The notes beneath the pieces are model-generated. The model searched no databases, was not told the DNA's origin, and saw only the letters and a list, made by a program, of their open reading frames with translations. 64,000 nt of DNA. It comes from G963674665 sp963674665. GTDB lineage: Bacteria > Desulfobacterota > Desulfovibrionia > Desulfovibrionales > Desulfovibrionaceae. Positions 19,351 to 27,861 of the stretch are shown here, piece after piece; the first letter of the stretch is position 1; each line of letters begins with the position of its first letter. The position numbers and the translations under genes were made by a program. Location: contig CAXXPL010000015.1 of NCBI GenBank assembly GCA_963674665.2, forward strand, positions 248,001-312,000. The letters run 5' to 3'.

Positions 19351-20565
19351 CTACGCAGGGAGATAGCCGTATTTTTTAAGCATCTTCATCCAGCGCGGTG
19401 CATTTTTCTTCACCGTCAGCGCTTCGTAATCAATCGTGGCATCCCGGTAATAATCGCCACGTGATATTATTACGAAAATGATTTTCAATATTTTGTGCGC
19501 CAGTGCGAAGATTGCCCGTTTTCTCCCTCGGCGCACAAGTAAGGATTTAAACTTCTTGCTCAACCCACATCGTGTACGGCTGATTGCGTTGGCAGCTTCA
19601 CACAAGATACGACGAACATACGGGTTACCTTTACGCTTTTTTCCCGAGACTCGTTTCCCCGCAGACTCGTGATTGCCTGGACAGACACCTGCCCAGGAAG
19701 CCAATTTTTCCGCACTACCAAAAGCCTGCATATCATCTCCAATTTCCACCAACATCATAGCGGCACCTTTTTCGTCAATGCCGGGAATTGTCTCCAGGGC
19801 TTGCAATATTTGGCGGTAAGGCTGCAACCCTTCAATCAGTTGTTGACGAAATAATTCGATACGTCTTTCCAAGTCCTCAATGTGATCGAGAGTTTCCCCC
19901 ACCACGAAGATATGGTGTTCTGTCAATTCTCCCGAAAGAGCATCCAGCAACTCTTCATGTGTCGCCTTCAACCTTTTGTGTGCGTACCGCAGTACCTGCT
20001 CTGGATCTTCGCCATTGAGGATACCCTTGAGCATCTGGCGTGCCGACATGCCATGGATGTCACTGACGACAACGTCCAGACGAATTCCCCCATCAGTCAA
20101 CACCTTGTGCATTCGATTTTTCTCATCAGCAAGTATGCGTGTCATCTTTTGCATTTGGCGCGAAATCAGGCGTAATCCTCGGAAGATATCTTTGGGCACA
20201 AATCCACCACGCAGCAACCCGCTTCGTGCTAGAGTAGCCAACCACTGGGCATCACAGATATCAGTCTTGCGACCAGGTACCTGTTTGACATGCCGGGCAT
20301 TGACCACCGATGCGTGAATACCAACTTTTTCCAGAGCCGCATAAGGGCTTTTCCAATAGATGCCAGTACTCTCCATAACGACCTCTTCTGGTTCACAAGA
20401 GGCAATCCACTCAGCCATTGCGTTTCGGTCCCGTTTGAATCCGTTAAACTCCCGAATTTCTTTAACAGGTCTTCTTTGCTTGTCCTCACTAAGAATACAA
20501 ACTGTTAGCTTAGCTTGGTGGACATCGATAGCGGCAACACAATGATAAATTGGCTTGAGTTCCAT
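19351..20565 (-). mobile_element. IS110 family transposase gene
   Basis: A 404-residue DEDD transposase of the IS110 family. The N-terminal RuvC-like domain begins YHCVAAIDVHQAKLTVCILS, with MESTGIYW and GRKTDICDAQWLATLARSG supplying the acidic residues. The C-terminal part has the helix-hairpin-helix and serine region LETIPGIDEKGAAMMLVEIG and WAGVCPGNHESAGKR. Modern work shows that IS110 elements use a structured bridge RNA encoded in their non-coding ends, so the flanks at 19329-19350 and 20566-20700 belong to the element in part; its exact ends cannot be fixed because the family lacks long inverted repeats. It reads against the sulfatase operon and separates the binding-protein gene from the maturase. 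Confidence 0.92.
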
Positions 20566-21128
20566 GGCGCCCCTCGATAAAAGAGATTAGTGTAGAGAGG
20601 CGGCGGTTGCGTTTGCCCTACCAGCTTAAGATGAAAACATCTTAGCTCTTTTTACTGTGCGCTCTTAAAGAGGCATTCCGGGGTACGACAGGGAAACGCG
20701 GGTCACGTTAAAACACGGGGTTAAAACCTCCATATAAAAGATCGACCTCAAACCGCCGTCTCACTTCTAGTATCTTTCATCTTCTGGGGTGCTGCAATCC
20801 AGCTTCATGCTCGTTAAAAAGACTTCCGGCATGTAATCCTCCCCTTTCATGCCGGGAGCAGTATGGTCACGCCTGTACGGCCCGGCAATAGAGTGGAACA
20901 AACAACCCTCTCTCTGATTTGAACCAGTCTCCTCACAAGGCAAACCCGTCACATAACCCTCGGGGCGGGTTTGCCAACTATTTTCAAGATTGGCTACAGT
21001 ATTGCTGTGAACAAAAGCCAATCGAGTCGGCCGAGCTCAAGAATTATACATGACGCGCCGTGTGTCTTCGGCGCCATGACCTTGAATAATCCAAAAAACA
21101 TGGCGAAAACGGAAATGGATGCGGTATT
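20566..21128. other. Non-coding flank of the IS110 element and leader of the maturase gene
   Basis: The first part, roughly 20566-20750, is the 5' flank of the IS110 transposase and is where a bridge-RNA region would be sought. The rest should contain the promoter of the maturase at 21129. One tiny minus-strand frame with a very good ribosome site is listed separately. Nothing else was recognised. Confidence 0.35.
20767..20832 (-). CDS. Possible 21-residue small protein
   Basis: A short frame coding MPEVFLTSMKLDCSTPEDER followed by Y and a TAG stop. Its ATG is preceded by GGGGAGG with a 5-base spacer, one of the better ribosome sites in the window. It lies between the IS110 element and the radical SAM maturase, read in the opposite direction. 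The sequence resembles nothing I recognise. It could be a genuine small protein, the truncated end of something disrupted by the insertion, or chance. Confidence 0.25.
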   Translation of the reverse strand: MPEVFLTSMKLDCSTPEDERY

Positions 21129-22265
21129 ATGTTGCGATCAATCCTCCCATTGCAATGCCTGTTGGTCAAACCTGCAGGACCTGACTGTAACCTCAGATGC
21201 TCCTATTGCTTTTATTTGCAAAAAAAAGGACTTTATAATCAAACAGCCACGCACCGCATGGATTTTGCACTATTGGAACAGATGATTCGGAGAGCTTTGG
21301 CCAAGGCCTCTGGTTCCTTCACCTTTATCTGGCAGGGGGGGGAACCCACTTTAATGGGGTTGGATTTCTTTGAGTGGGCCGTTGCGTTGCAGAAACGTCA
21401 TGGTGCGGGAATTCGGGTGGAAAACGCCCTGCAGACCAATGGAACGCTGGTCGATGAAAACTGGGCGCGGTTCTTTAAGCGGAATAACTTCCTGGTGGGC
21501 ATCTCTCTGGATGGTCCGCGGCATGTCCATGACCATTCCCGGAGGAACGCGGTGGGGGTAGGCTCATGGGAAAAGGTGGACGCCGGTTTCAGGATGCTGC
21601 TGAAAACCGGAGTCATGGTCAACGCGGTGTCCTGCGTCACTGACTTTTCCTCGCAGTATGCGCGGGAGGTTTACGAATATCTGAAACAGGCGGGGGCCTC
21701 CTATTTGCAGTTCATCCCTATTGTTGAACCATTGACCCAGGAGAACGGAAAAAGAGGGGTTGCGGATTATTCCATTTCACCGGAGGCCTACGGAAATTAT
21801 CTGTGCACGCTGTTTGATCTTTGGCGTGAGGATTTCGTTGATGGGCGCCCCACGACTTCCATTAGGTATTTCGAGACATTGTTTTTCATGTTGTTGGGGC
21901 ACCCCGCCCCGGAATGCGGTAGCGGCAAGGAATGTGGGCAGTATTTGGCGGTGGAGCACAACGGAGATGTCTATCCATGTGATTTTTTTGTTGAACCGGC
22001 GCATAAGCTGGGCACTATCCAGGAGCATGATCCCCATGATCTGTTCAACTCCAAACGGCAACGTCAGTTTGGGGGGGCCAAGGCCAATCTGCAGCCGGTT
22101 TGCCGCTCCTGCAAATGGCTCAAGCTGTGTCATGGAGGGTGTCTCAAGGACAGGCGTCACAATCCCGCAAGCTTCAAAATGAATTACTTTTGCAAATCCT
22201 TGAAGATGTTTCTACCCCACGCTGTGCCGGTTATGCGGGAATTGGCGAAGCAGTGGCGGGGATAG
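21129..22265 (+). CDS. Anaerobic sulfatase-maturating radical SAM enzyme (anSME)
   Basis: A 378-residue radical SAM enzyme with a SPASM domain that oxidises the active-site cysteine (or serine) of sulfatases to formylglycine without oxygen. The first cluster is bound by CNLRCSYC near residues 20-27, followed by WQGGEPTLMG. The auxiliary clusters are marked by the C-terminal cysteines in CGSGKECGQY, YPCDFF, CRSCKWLKLCHGGC and NYFC. Its natural client is the Cys-type sulfatase at 14547. The gene would be the last of that operon but is now cut off from it by the IS110 insertion. No strong ribosome site precedes the ATG at 21129, yet family similarity begins a few residues in. Confidence 0.92.
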   Translation: MLRSILPLQCLLVKPAGPDCNLRCSYCFYLQKKGLYNQTATHRMDFALLEQMIRRALAKASGSFTFIWQGGEPTLMGLDFFEWAVALQKRHGAGIRVENALQTNGTLVDENWARFFKRNNFLVGISLDGPRHVHDHSRRNAVGVGSWEKVDAGFRMLLKTGVMVNAVSCVTDFSSQYAREVYEYLKQAGASYLQFIPIVEPLTQENGKRGVADYSISPEAYGNYLCTLFDLWREDFVDGRPTTSIRYFETLFFMLLGHPAPECGSGKECGQYLAVEHNGDVYPCDFFVEPAHKLGTIQEHDPHDLFNSKRQRQFGGAKANLQPVCRSCKWLKLCHGGCLKDRRHNPASFKMNYFCKSLKMFLPHAVPVMRELAKQWRG

Positions 22266-22298
22266 GCCTTGCGGCATGTTTCGGTTTGTCCGCTGGTA

Positions 22299-23186
22299 TT
22301 AAAAACTCAGAACAAAGTGTATGAATTCTTCTTTGACAGGTGGAAACCACCTGTCCTTGCGCATGACAATGGAAATGGACTCGGGTGGGAAAATGTGATC
22401 CATGGGAATGAAGTCAAGATCGTCTTCATACAGCTGTTTCATGGCATCGTAGCCCAGCAGGATGGAGACACCTAGCCCACGTGAGACGAAATCGCCTATC
22501 AGCAGGACATTGGCGCTTTCCAGGAAGGTCCTGTAGCGAAGACCGGCTTCGTTTACCTGCTCGTCCAATTTGGAGCGTGCGGTGAACTTTGAGTCCTTGC
22601 TCGTTAGAATCAATGGATAGTGAACCAGATCTGTAATTTGAATTTTCGGGAGCTTTGTAAGCGGGTGCCCCTTTGGAGCGATTGCCATATAGTGCACGGA
22701 TTTCCATGAAATGCTCTTGAGTGAGCCCGGAATTGTCGACCCATGGGCAAAGCCAAAGTCGATGGAGCCGGATTGGACCAGATCGATGCACTCAAGGGGG
22801 TTGCGTTGCAGTACATTCAGCTCAACCTTGGGGTGGAGCATCTGATATTCGCTGAAGGGTTCGACCAGAAGGAATCGCAACACGCCCGGAGGTGCCGCCA
22901 GACTGATGCTGCCACTGGTAATTCCTTTTATTTCGTCCAGATCTTCCTGAAATTGTTTTTCCTGGCGCAGTACCTCTTCAGCGAATTTGAAAAATCGCAC
23001 TCCGGCGGAGGTGAGGGAAATCGACTGCTTTCCTATTCGGTCAAACAGCTTGCAGTCTAGTTCGTCCTCGAGCTTTTTGATCTGCTGGCTCAAGGCGGAT
23101 TGTGTCCGAAAAGTGGCCTCTGCGGCGCGAGTGAAACTTCCGAGTTCAACCACTGAATAGAATCCGACGAGTTGTTGCCATTCCAT
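22299..23186 (-). CDS. LysR family transcriptional regulator
   Basis: A 295-residue DNA-binding regulator. The N-terminal winged helix-turn-helix reads FTRAAEATFRTQSALSQQIK near residues 18-37, followed by the linker helix and a two-lobed effector domain with SISLAAPPGVLRFLLVEPFS near 95. It converges with the maturase, 33 bases between the stops. Position suggests it controls the sulfatase cassette, possibly sensing the sulfate ester or a sulfur intermediate, but no operator was identified. The effector could be anything. Confidence 0.92.
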   Translation of the reverse strand: MEWQQLVGFYSVVELGSFTRAAEATFRTQSALSQQIKKLEDELDCKLFDRIGKQSISLTSAGVRFFKFAEEVLRQEKQFQEDLDEIKGITSGSISLAAPPGVLRFLLVEPFSEYQMLHPKVELNVLQRNPLECIDLVQSGSIDFGFAHGSTIPGSLKSISWKSVHYMAIAPKGHPLTKLPKIQITDLVHYPLILTSKDSKFTARSKLDEQVNEAGLRYRTFLESANVLLIGDFVSRGLGVSILLGYDAMKQLYEDDLDFIPMDHIFPPESISIVMRKDRWFPPVKEEFIHFVLSF

Positions 23187-23425
23187 CGTATACCCTGACT
23201 TTTTACTGGTTTACACCTCTGCTTTGGGGCTTGGGATAGTATGCTCGGTGGTATTGTTTTGCACCGCGTTGTGATGATCTGCAACTACCGCAAAAAGGTG
23301 TTTTATAAAAGGCTTCGGAAAAAGGACCGGGAATGGACATAATATCATTTCCTATTGTAAATGTAATGAACATATGTGATTCTTCTCCCATTACCTGGTA
23401 CGCAAAAGAACTAACACCGCACTCC

Positions 23426-23461
23426 GGCGGCTTCGCCGCCAAGTCCCGCTTTTGGCGGGAC
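23426..23461. repeat. Two adjacent perfect hairpins
   Basis: GGCGGC-TTC-GCCGCC at 23426-23440 is followed two bases later by GTCCCGC-TTTTG-GCGGGAC at 23443-23461. The pair sits upstream of the transposon remnant. It could be an end structure of a mobile element or a dispersed palindromic repeat. No T-run follows, so a terminator is less likely. Confidence 0.5.
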
Positions 23462-23555
23462 CCTTGCGTTTGGCCCTTGACTAGATAAATTACCAACGAT
23501 TTGTGCCACGGCATGTCAACCTCGCTTTGGGGTTGACTTTTTCTTTAAATTATGT

Positions 23556-23573
23556 TCTAGTTATACAACTAGA
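23556..23573. promoter_or_regulatory. Palindromic operator before the AbrB-like gene
   Basis: TCTAGTT-ATAC-AACTAGA is a perfect 7-4-7 inverted repeat, ending 15 bases before the ATG at 23589 and just before its AAGGAGG ribosome site. A repressor bound here would block transcription or translation of the AbrB-like gene. AbrB/MazE-type proteins often bind their own promoters, so autoregulation is plausible. Confidence 0.5.
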
Positions 23574-23588
23574 TACAAGGAGGTCGCT

Positions 23589-23795
23589 ATGGGATATCCT
23601 ACCAAAGTGCAATTGATTAAGCGTAAGGCCAGCGAACAATGGTACATCAACTTCCCTTCCGCTGTTGCTCAAGCCATGGAATTTGAAAAAGGAGAAGTCG
23701 TTGAGTGGATCATTGAAGATAGGGCGCAGCTTGTTTTACAACGCCTCGATCCACCACCCTCGTGCCTAAAAAAAAACGCCTCGAAACCTGATTGA
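23589..23795 (+). CDS. AbrB/MazE-like small protein associated with the transposase
   Basis: A 68-residue protein with the layout of a SpoVT-AbrB swapped-hairpin domain: WYINFPSAVAQAMEFEKGEV followed by VEWIIEDRAQLVLQRL. AAGGAGG sits 7 bases upstream of the ATG. It directly precedes, and at its 3' end overlaps in another frame, the decayed transposase. Such small proteins commonly accompany this transposase type and may regulate it. A run of nine A at 23768-23776 lies at the overlap. No toxin gene is next to it, so an antitoxin role is not supported. Confidence 0.65.
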   Translation: MGYPTKVQLIKRKASEQWYINFPSAVAQAMEFEKGEVVEWIIEDRAQLVLQRLDPPPSCLKKNASKPD

Positions 23796-25215
23796 CGCCT
23801 TTGATTCTCTTTTCGACCAAGCAAAGGAAGCGTTTGCCCAAAAACGCTCCTTCTTGAGGGCGAGAAGACTCGTTTTGAGTTCGCTCGTTGGCATGGGGCG
23901 CCAAACAATTACTGGAATGCTGACGACCGCAGGGCGCCAATTTGTCGACTGGTCGGCTGATTACAGGCTGTTTGAGCAGCAGCGCTTTTGTCCGTCAAGG
24001 CTTTTTGACGTTCTCCGCAGAGAAGCGCTTAACCACTTGGACGATAAGGAGCCGTTTGTGGCGTTGATGGATGATACCCTGCTTCGAAAGCGAGGAAAAA
24101 AAGTTGCGGGGACATCATGGCGTCGCGATCCGCTTGGCCCTCCATTTTGCAACAACTTCATTTGGGGGCAACGTTTTCTCCAGATATCCGCCGCATTGCC
24201 CGAAGCAAGCGGCGCTGCCAGAGCCCGCGCGATACCCATCGACTTCACTCATTGCCCAGCCCCCAGAAAACCAAATAAAAACACGTCGCCAGCGCTCTGA
24301 AAAGAGTACAATGAAAATAAAAAGCAAACGAGAATCAGCATCAAAGGCGCGAACAGGCTATGGAACCTGCGCACTGCGCATGATCGCGACGATAAAGAAA
24401 GAAGGCTCATCGTTTCCGCCGACGGCGGATTCACGAATGGAACGGTTCTGAAAACGCTCCCCCCCAGAACTACTTTCATCGGCTGAATACGAAAGGATGC
24501 GAAGCTCTACGCGTTGCCAAAAAACGAACAGCGCGGGAGAGGACGCAAACGTACGTATGGTGAGCGTCTGCCGACTCCCGAAGAAATACGGCAAGACGAA
24601 TCAACCCCTTGGGAGACAGTGACAGCGTTCGCCGCAGGCGATGTTCGTGAATTCAAGGTGAAAACCTTGGGGCCTATACGCTGGAGAAGCGCTGGCGGAG
24701 AGCATGATCTCAAGTTGATGGTGATTCATCCGCTTGGATATCGCCTGAACAAGCAATCGCGGGTAAACTACCGCAAGCCAGCCTACTTGATTTGTACAGA
24801 TCCGGACCTTCCTACAGACAAATTTCTTCAGGCATATGTCTGGCGCTGGGAGATTGAGGTGAACTTCAGAGATGAAAAGACCTTGTTCGGCGTTGGAAAG
24901 GCACAAGTGTGGACAGAAAAGGCGGTGGAGTCTGTCCCGACGCTGTTGGTAGTTGCGTACGCCATGTTGCTGCTTGCTGGCAATCGCGTATACAAACCGG
25001 GCGACAAGATATATCCGAGACCCAAGTGGCAAAAGGAGTCCGAGAGTGGCAGGGTGACAACCCCACAGTTGATAAGTCTTCTCAGAACAGAGCTGTGGGG
25101 GAAAGCCATGGGAATTGAGAATTTCTCCAGCTTCGTGGCTGCGAAACAGGTTGAACAGAAGCCGGAGAAATTGGAAAATCAGCTGCCAGTTGCGGCTTTC
25201 TATGCCAGCAGATAG
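23776..25215 (+). pseudogene. DDE transposase (IS4/IS701-like) inactivated by two in-frame TGA stops
   Basis: One reading frame of 480 codons covers a complete transposase of the type that pairs with the AbrB-like gene. Recognisable blocks are FVALMDDTLLRKRGKKVAGT with the first catalytic aspartates, GTSWRRDPLGPPFCNNFIWG, IVSADGGFTNGTVL with a second aspartate, and YVWRWEIEVNFRDEKTLFG with the glutamate. The frame is interrupted by TGA at 24298-24300 and again at 24484-24486. No ATG, GTG or TTG opens it; the likely start, ACG at 23776 in the position expected for Met-Pro-Arg, may be a mutated ATG. All damage is point substitution, with no shift, so this is an old copy decaying slowly. Confidence 0.8.
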
Positions 25216-25227
25216 CCAAACACGGCA

Positions 25228-25247
25228 AAGCCCCCATAAGGGGGCTT
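25228..25247. terminator. Hairpin after the transposase remnant
   Basis: AAGCCCCC-ATAA-GGGGGCTT is a perfect 8-base stem with a 4-base loop, 12 bases after the transposase stop. There is no T-run after it on the plus strand. It could terminate the transposon transcript or separate it from tgt, whose convergent stop is at 25319. Confidence 0.5.
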
Positions 25248-25318
25248 ACTCAGGTTATGGGCGCTGTCGGTGACAGATGATCGCGGTCTGGATCGAACAG
25301 TGAACATTTAGAGCATCT

Positions 25319-26479
25319 CTAGGCACTGAATTGTGCCTGGTAGCGAGCCTTGAGAAGCTCGAAGTTGCCGGCCAAAATGGACTGACGGATCTCGCGCATC
25401 ATGCGCAGGTAGAAGGCCAGATTGTGGATGGTGTTCAGGCGGTATGAGAGCAGCTCCTTGGCGACGTACAGGTGCCGCAGATAGGCTTTGGAAAAGGTCC
25501 TGCAGGTGTAGCAGTCACACTCCGGGTCCAGGGGCGAGGGGTCCCGCTTGTACTCCGCGCGCTTGATGTTGACCTTGCCCTGGGAGGTGTAGAGCGTACC
25601 GTTTCGGGCGTTGCGGGTGGGCAGCACGCAGTCGAACATGTCCAGGCCCGCGGCCACGCCCTCCAGGATGTCGATGGGCGTGCCCACTCCCATGAGATAG
25701 CGCGGCTTGTCGTCCGGCAGGAACGGGGTGCAGCCGTGCACGAACTCGTGCATCATTTCGGGCTTTTCACCCACGCTGAAGCCACCGAGGGCAAAGCCAT
25801 CAAAGGGGATTTCGGTGATTTCCTCGGCGCTCTGCTTGCGCAGGTCCATGAAAAAGCCCCCCTGCACGATGCCGAAGAGCAGGTTGTCCCCGGAGCCCTT
25901 GGGGTAATGGTTGCGGGAGCGCTTGGCCCACTCCGTGGTCAGAGCCAGGGACTGCACCGTATAGGGGCGGTCGGCGCCATAGGGCACGCATTCGTCCAGC
26001 ACCATCATGATGTCCGAGTTCAGGCTGCGCTGGATGCGGACCACCTTTTCAGGGGCGAAGAAGTGCTTGGAGCCGTCGATGTGCGACTGGAACTCCACGC
26101 CCTCCGAGGTGATGCGGCGCAGGGCGCTCAGGCTGTATACCTGGAATCCGCCGGAGTCGGTGAGGATGGGGTGCTGCCAGTTTGCGAACCCGTGGAGTCC
26201 CCCCATGCTTTCCACGAGATCGTGGCCGGGGCGGAGATAGAGATGGTAGGTGTTGCCGAGGATGATCTGCGCACCGACCTCCTCGAGGTCCTGGGGACTG
26301 ATGGCCTTGACCGAGCCCTGGGTACCCACCGGCATGAACACCGGAGTGCGGATGGTGCCGTGGGCGGTGCCTAGGACACCGGCACGGGCCAGGCCGTCCC
26401 GGGCTTGCAGGGTGAATTCCCCGATTCCGGGTTGCTGCTCCGCCACACTGCCGGAGTCTGGTTCTTGCTGCATTGACAT
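25319..26479 (-). CDS. tgt: Queuine/preQ1 tRNA-ribosyltransferase
   Basis: This enzyme exchanges guanine 34 of GUN-anticodon tRNAs for preQ1 in the queuosine pathway. The 386-residue protein has the TIM-barrel signature TPVFMPVGTQGSVKAISPQD, the general-acid/base aspartate in ILTDSGGFQVYSL, the substrate loop GIVQGGFF, the nucleophile region DMFDCVLPTRNARNG, and the zinc site CDCYTC followed by C-terminal histidines. Length matches the family. The ATG at 26479 is chosen for AAGGA about 8 bases upstream; another ATG two codons in is possible. It shares its direction with the two genes upstream but is separated from them by about 250 bases. Confidence 0.96.
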   Translation of the reverse strand: MSMQQEPDSGSVAEQQPGIGEFTLQARDGLARAGVLGTAHGTIRTPVFMPVGTQGSVKAISPQDLEEVGAQIILGNTYHLYLRPGHDLVESMGGLHGFANWQHPILTDSGGFQVYSLSALRRITSEGVEFQSHIDGSKHFFAPEKVVRIQRSLNSDIMMVLDECVPYGADRPYTVQSLALTTEWAKRSRNHYPKGSGDNLLFGIVQGGFFMDLRKQSAEEITEIPFDGFALGGFSVGEKPEMMHEFVHGCTPFLPDDKPRYLMGVGTPIDILEGVAAGLDMFDCVLPTRNARNGTLYTSQGKVNIKRAEYKRDPSPLDPECDCYTCRTFSKAYLRHLYVAKELLSYRLNTIHNLAFYLRMMREIRQSILAGNFELLKARYQAQFSA

Positions 26480-26650
26480 GAACAATCCTTGGATAAGTGT
26501 ATATTTGCATCTGTTGGCAGGACAACCGGAAGGGCCCCATTTTCAATAAGGGTTTCTTCCGGGCTCCCCTCCAAAACCGTGCAATACTATTATTGCCTGT
26601 GCAACCCACCCTTGGCACGGGCGTGGTGCGGCGGAGCATACGTTGCCGAC

Positions 26651-26679
26651 AGGGAGAGCGTAAAGGGACGAGCCCTTTC
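26651..26679. repeat. Second copy of the GGGAG-CGTAA-GGGA element, with hairpin
   Basis: GGGAGAGCGTAAAGGGACGA and then GCCCTTT resemble the element at 1871-1899. Here the string AGGGACGAGCCCTTT can also fold with AAAGGGATCTCCCT about 5 bases later, one bulge and one mismatch. It lies downstream of the leftward U32-like gene and may serve as its terminator. Confidence 0.4.
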
Positions 26680-26730
26680 ATAAAAGGGATCTCCCTACAT
26701 GGTTCTTATACGAGACTTTCCCGCAATTCG

Positions 26731-27861
26731 TCAGCCTGCGCAGGCCGCGTCCGCGAACTGACGCGGATGGGGCTTGATGTCAATGCCCGGCGGTTGCAGG
26801 GTGATATGGCGTCTGGCGAGTATGCGGCAGATGCCGCAACGCTCGCAGTCGCCCTGGCAGTCTCCCACCAGCTCCACGAAATCCACGGGCAGCTGGTTGT
26901 TGGGGAGGAACAGCCTGTGCGCCAGAGGCTCCTGGCTGTCGTTGAGCCAGAGGAGGTTCCCGGCGTAGTTCCCCGCGAGATAGGCGGAGATGATGAACCG
27001 CATGGTCTTGGGCCCTCGGCTGCGGCCGCACAGCTTGATGATGTCCGCTATCTCCGCATAGTGTATCTGATCCTCGGGTCGGATGAAGGGCGAGGAGAGC
27101 AGCAGGTCGGGGCGCTTGAAGAACAGCCGTGAGCAGCCCAGCTTCTTGTTGGCGTCCATGTGCGCCGCGTTGTACCCCTGAATGTGGGACAGGGACATGT
27201 GCCCGGAGTGGGAGTCCTGGAAGGGGCAGTGGTCCAGGCACCCCTCGTTGGCAAGGAGCGTGAGGCGCAGGTTCGGTCTCAGGACCCGGAGTTCCAGACA
27301 GAGTTCCGCGAGCTGCTCCCGCCTGCGGTTCAGGGACCTGTCCAGCACTAGTTTGTCGGGCTGGGCAAAGGTGGTGAGTTCTATGAACTTGAGCTGGCGC
27401 AGGACCTTGGAGAGCGAGTCCAGGCGGCAGTTCACGCTGGGTACCGCCTCCAGCCTGGAGCACAGGTCCGGGAAGGCGTCTGAGAGGGCCTGGAGCAGGT
27501 AGTGGTCCACGTAGATGATGCCCTGCAGCACACCGGTTTCTGCCATCGCGCGCAGCCGATCGCCGAGCGCGCCGAGGATAGTTTCGTCCGTATAGGTCTC
27601 GGGCGCGTAGAAGCGGCTGTTGAGCAGACCGTAGCACTTGACCCCGGCCTTGCGCAGGGGAGCGAGCAGCCTGGTGATCAGGGATACGTCTTCTCCGGGC
27701 GTGGGAGGGCGGGCATCCGCCACTCCGGGAAGGTGCAGCGGCACATGGATGGAGTGCAGGTATTTGGAAATTCCGGCCAGAAAACGCATGTATTCGACGT
27801 CCGGAATGAATGGCACATCCAACGGGAGCACTGGAGCGACAGGGGGAGCGGGAGTGGGCAT
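26731..27861 (-). CDS. U32-peptidase-like TIM-barrel protein with cysteine cluster
   Basis: A 376-residue cytoplasmic protein. The segment LTLLANEGCLDHCPFQDSH recalls the N-x-x-C-x-x-x-C motif of the U32 collagenase-like/UbiU-UbiV family, whose members carry an Fe-S cluster. A second cysteine group, CQGDCERCGIC near residue 345, supports a metal site. I cannot name a substrate. The start at 27861 shares its A with the TGA stop of the upstream BPL_N-like gene (TGATG), so the pair is translationally coupled and the two products may act together. Confidence 0.65.
   Translation of the reverse strand: MPTPAPPVAPVLPLDVPFIPDVEYMRFLAGISKYLHSIHVPLHLPGVADARPPTPGEDVSLITRLLAPLRKAGVKCYGLLNSRFYAPETYTDETILGALGDRLRAMAETGVLQGIIYVDHYLLQALSDAFPDLCSRLEAVPSVNCRLDSLSKVLRQLKFIELTTFAQPDKLVLDRSLNRRREQLAELCLELRVLRPNLRLTLLANEGCLDHCPFQDSHSGHMSLSHIQGYNAAHMDANKKLGCSRLFFKRPDLLLSSPFIRPEDQIHYAEIADIIKLCGRSRGPKTMRFIISAYLAGNYAGNLLWLNDSQEPLAHRLFLPNNQLPVDFVELVGDCQGDCERCGICRILARRHITLQPPGIDIKPHPRQFADAACAG

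Larger units (their letters stand above)
23187..23588. other. Intergenic region with two tandem hairpins and a palindromic operator
   Basis: About 400 bases between the divergent LysR gene and the AbrB-like gene. Two hairpins lie at 23426-23461 and a palindrome at 23556-23573; both are listed separately. No coding frame was recognised. Confidence 0.4.

Noticed and set aside
23589..23795. AbrB-like protein as antitoxin of a toxin-antitoxin module
   Set aside because: No toxin frame follows; the next gene is a transposase.
23768..23800. Programmed frameshift at the A9 run joining the AbrB-like gene to the transposase
   Set aside because: The needed shift is +1, not the usual -1 of insertion sequences, and the frame is later broken by two stops.
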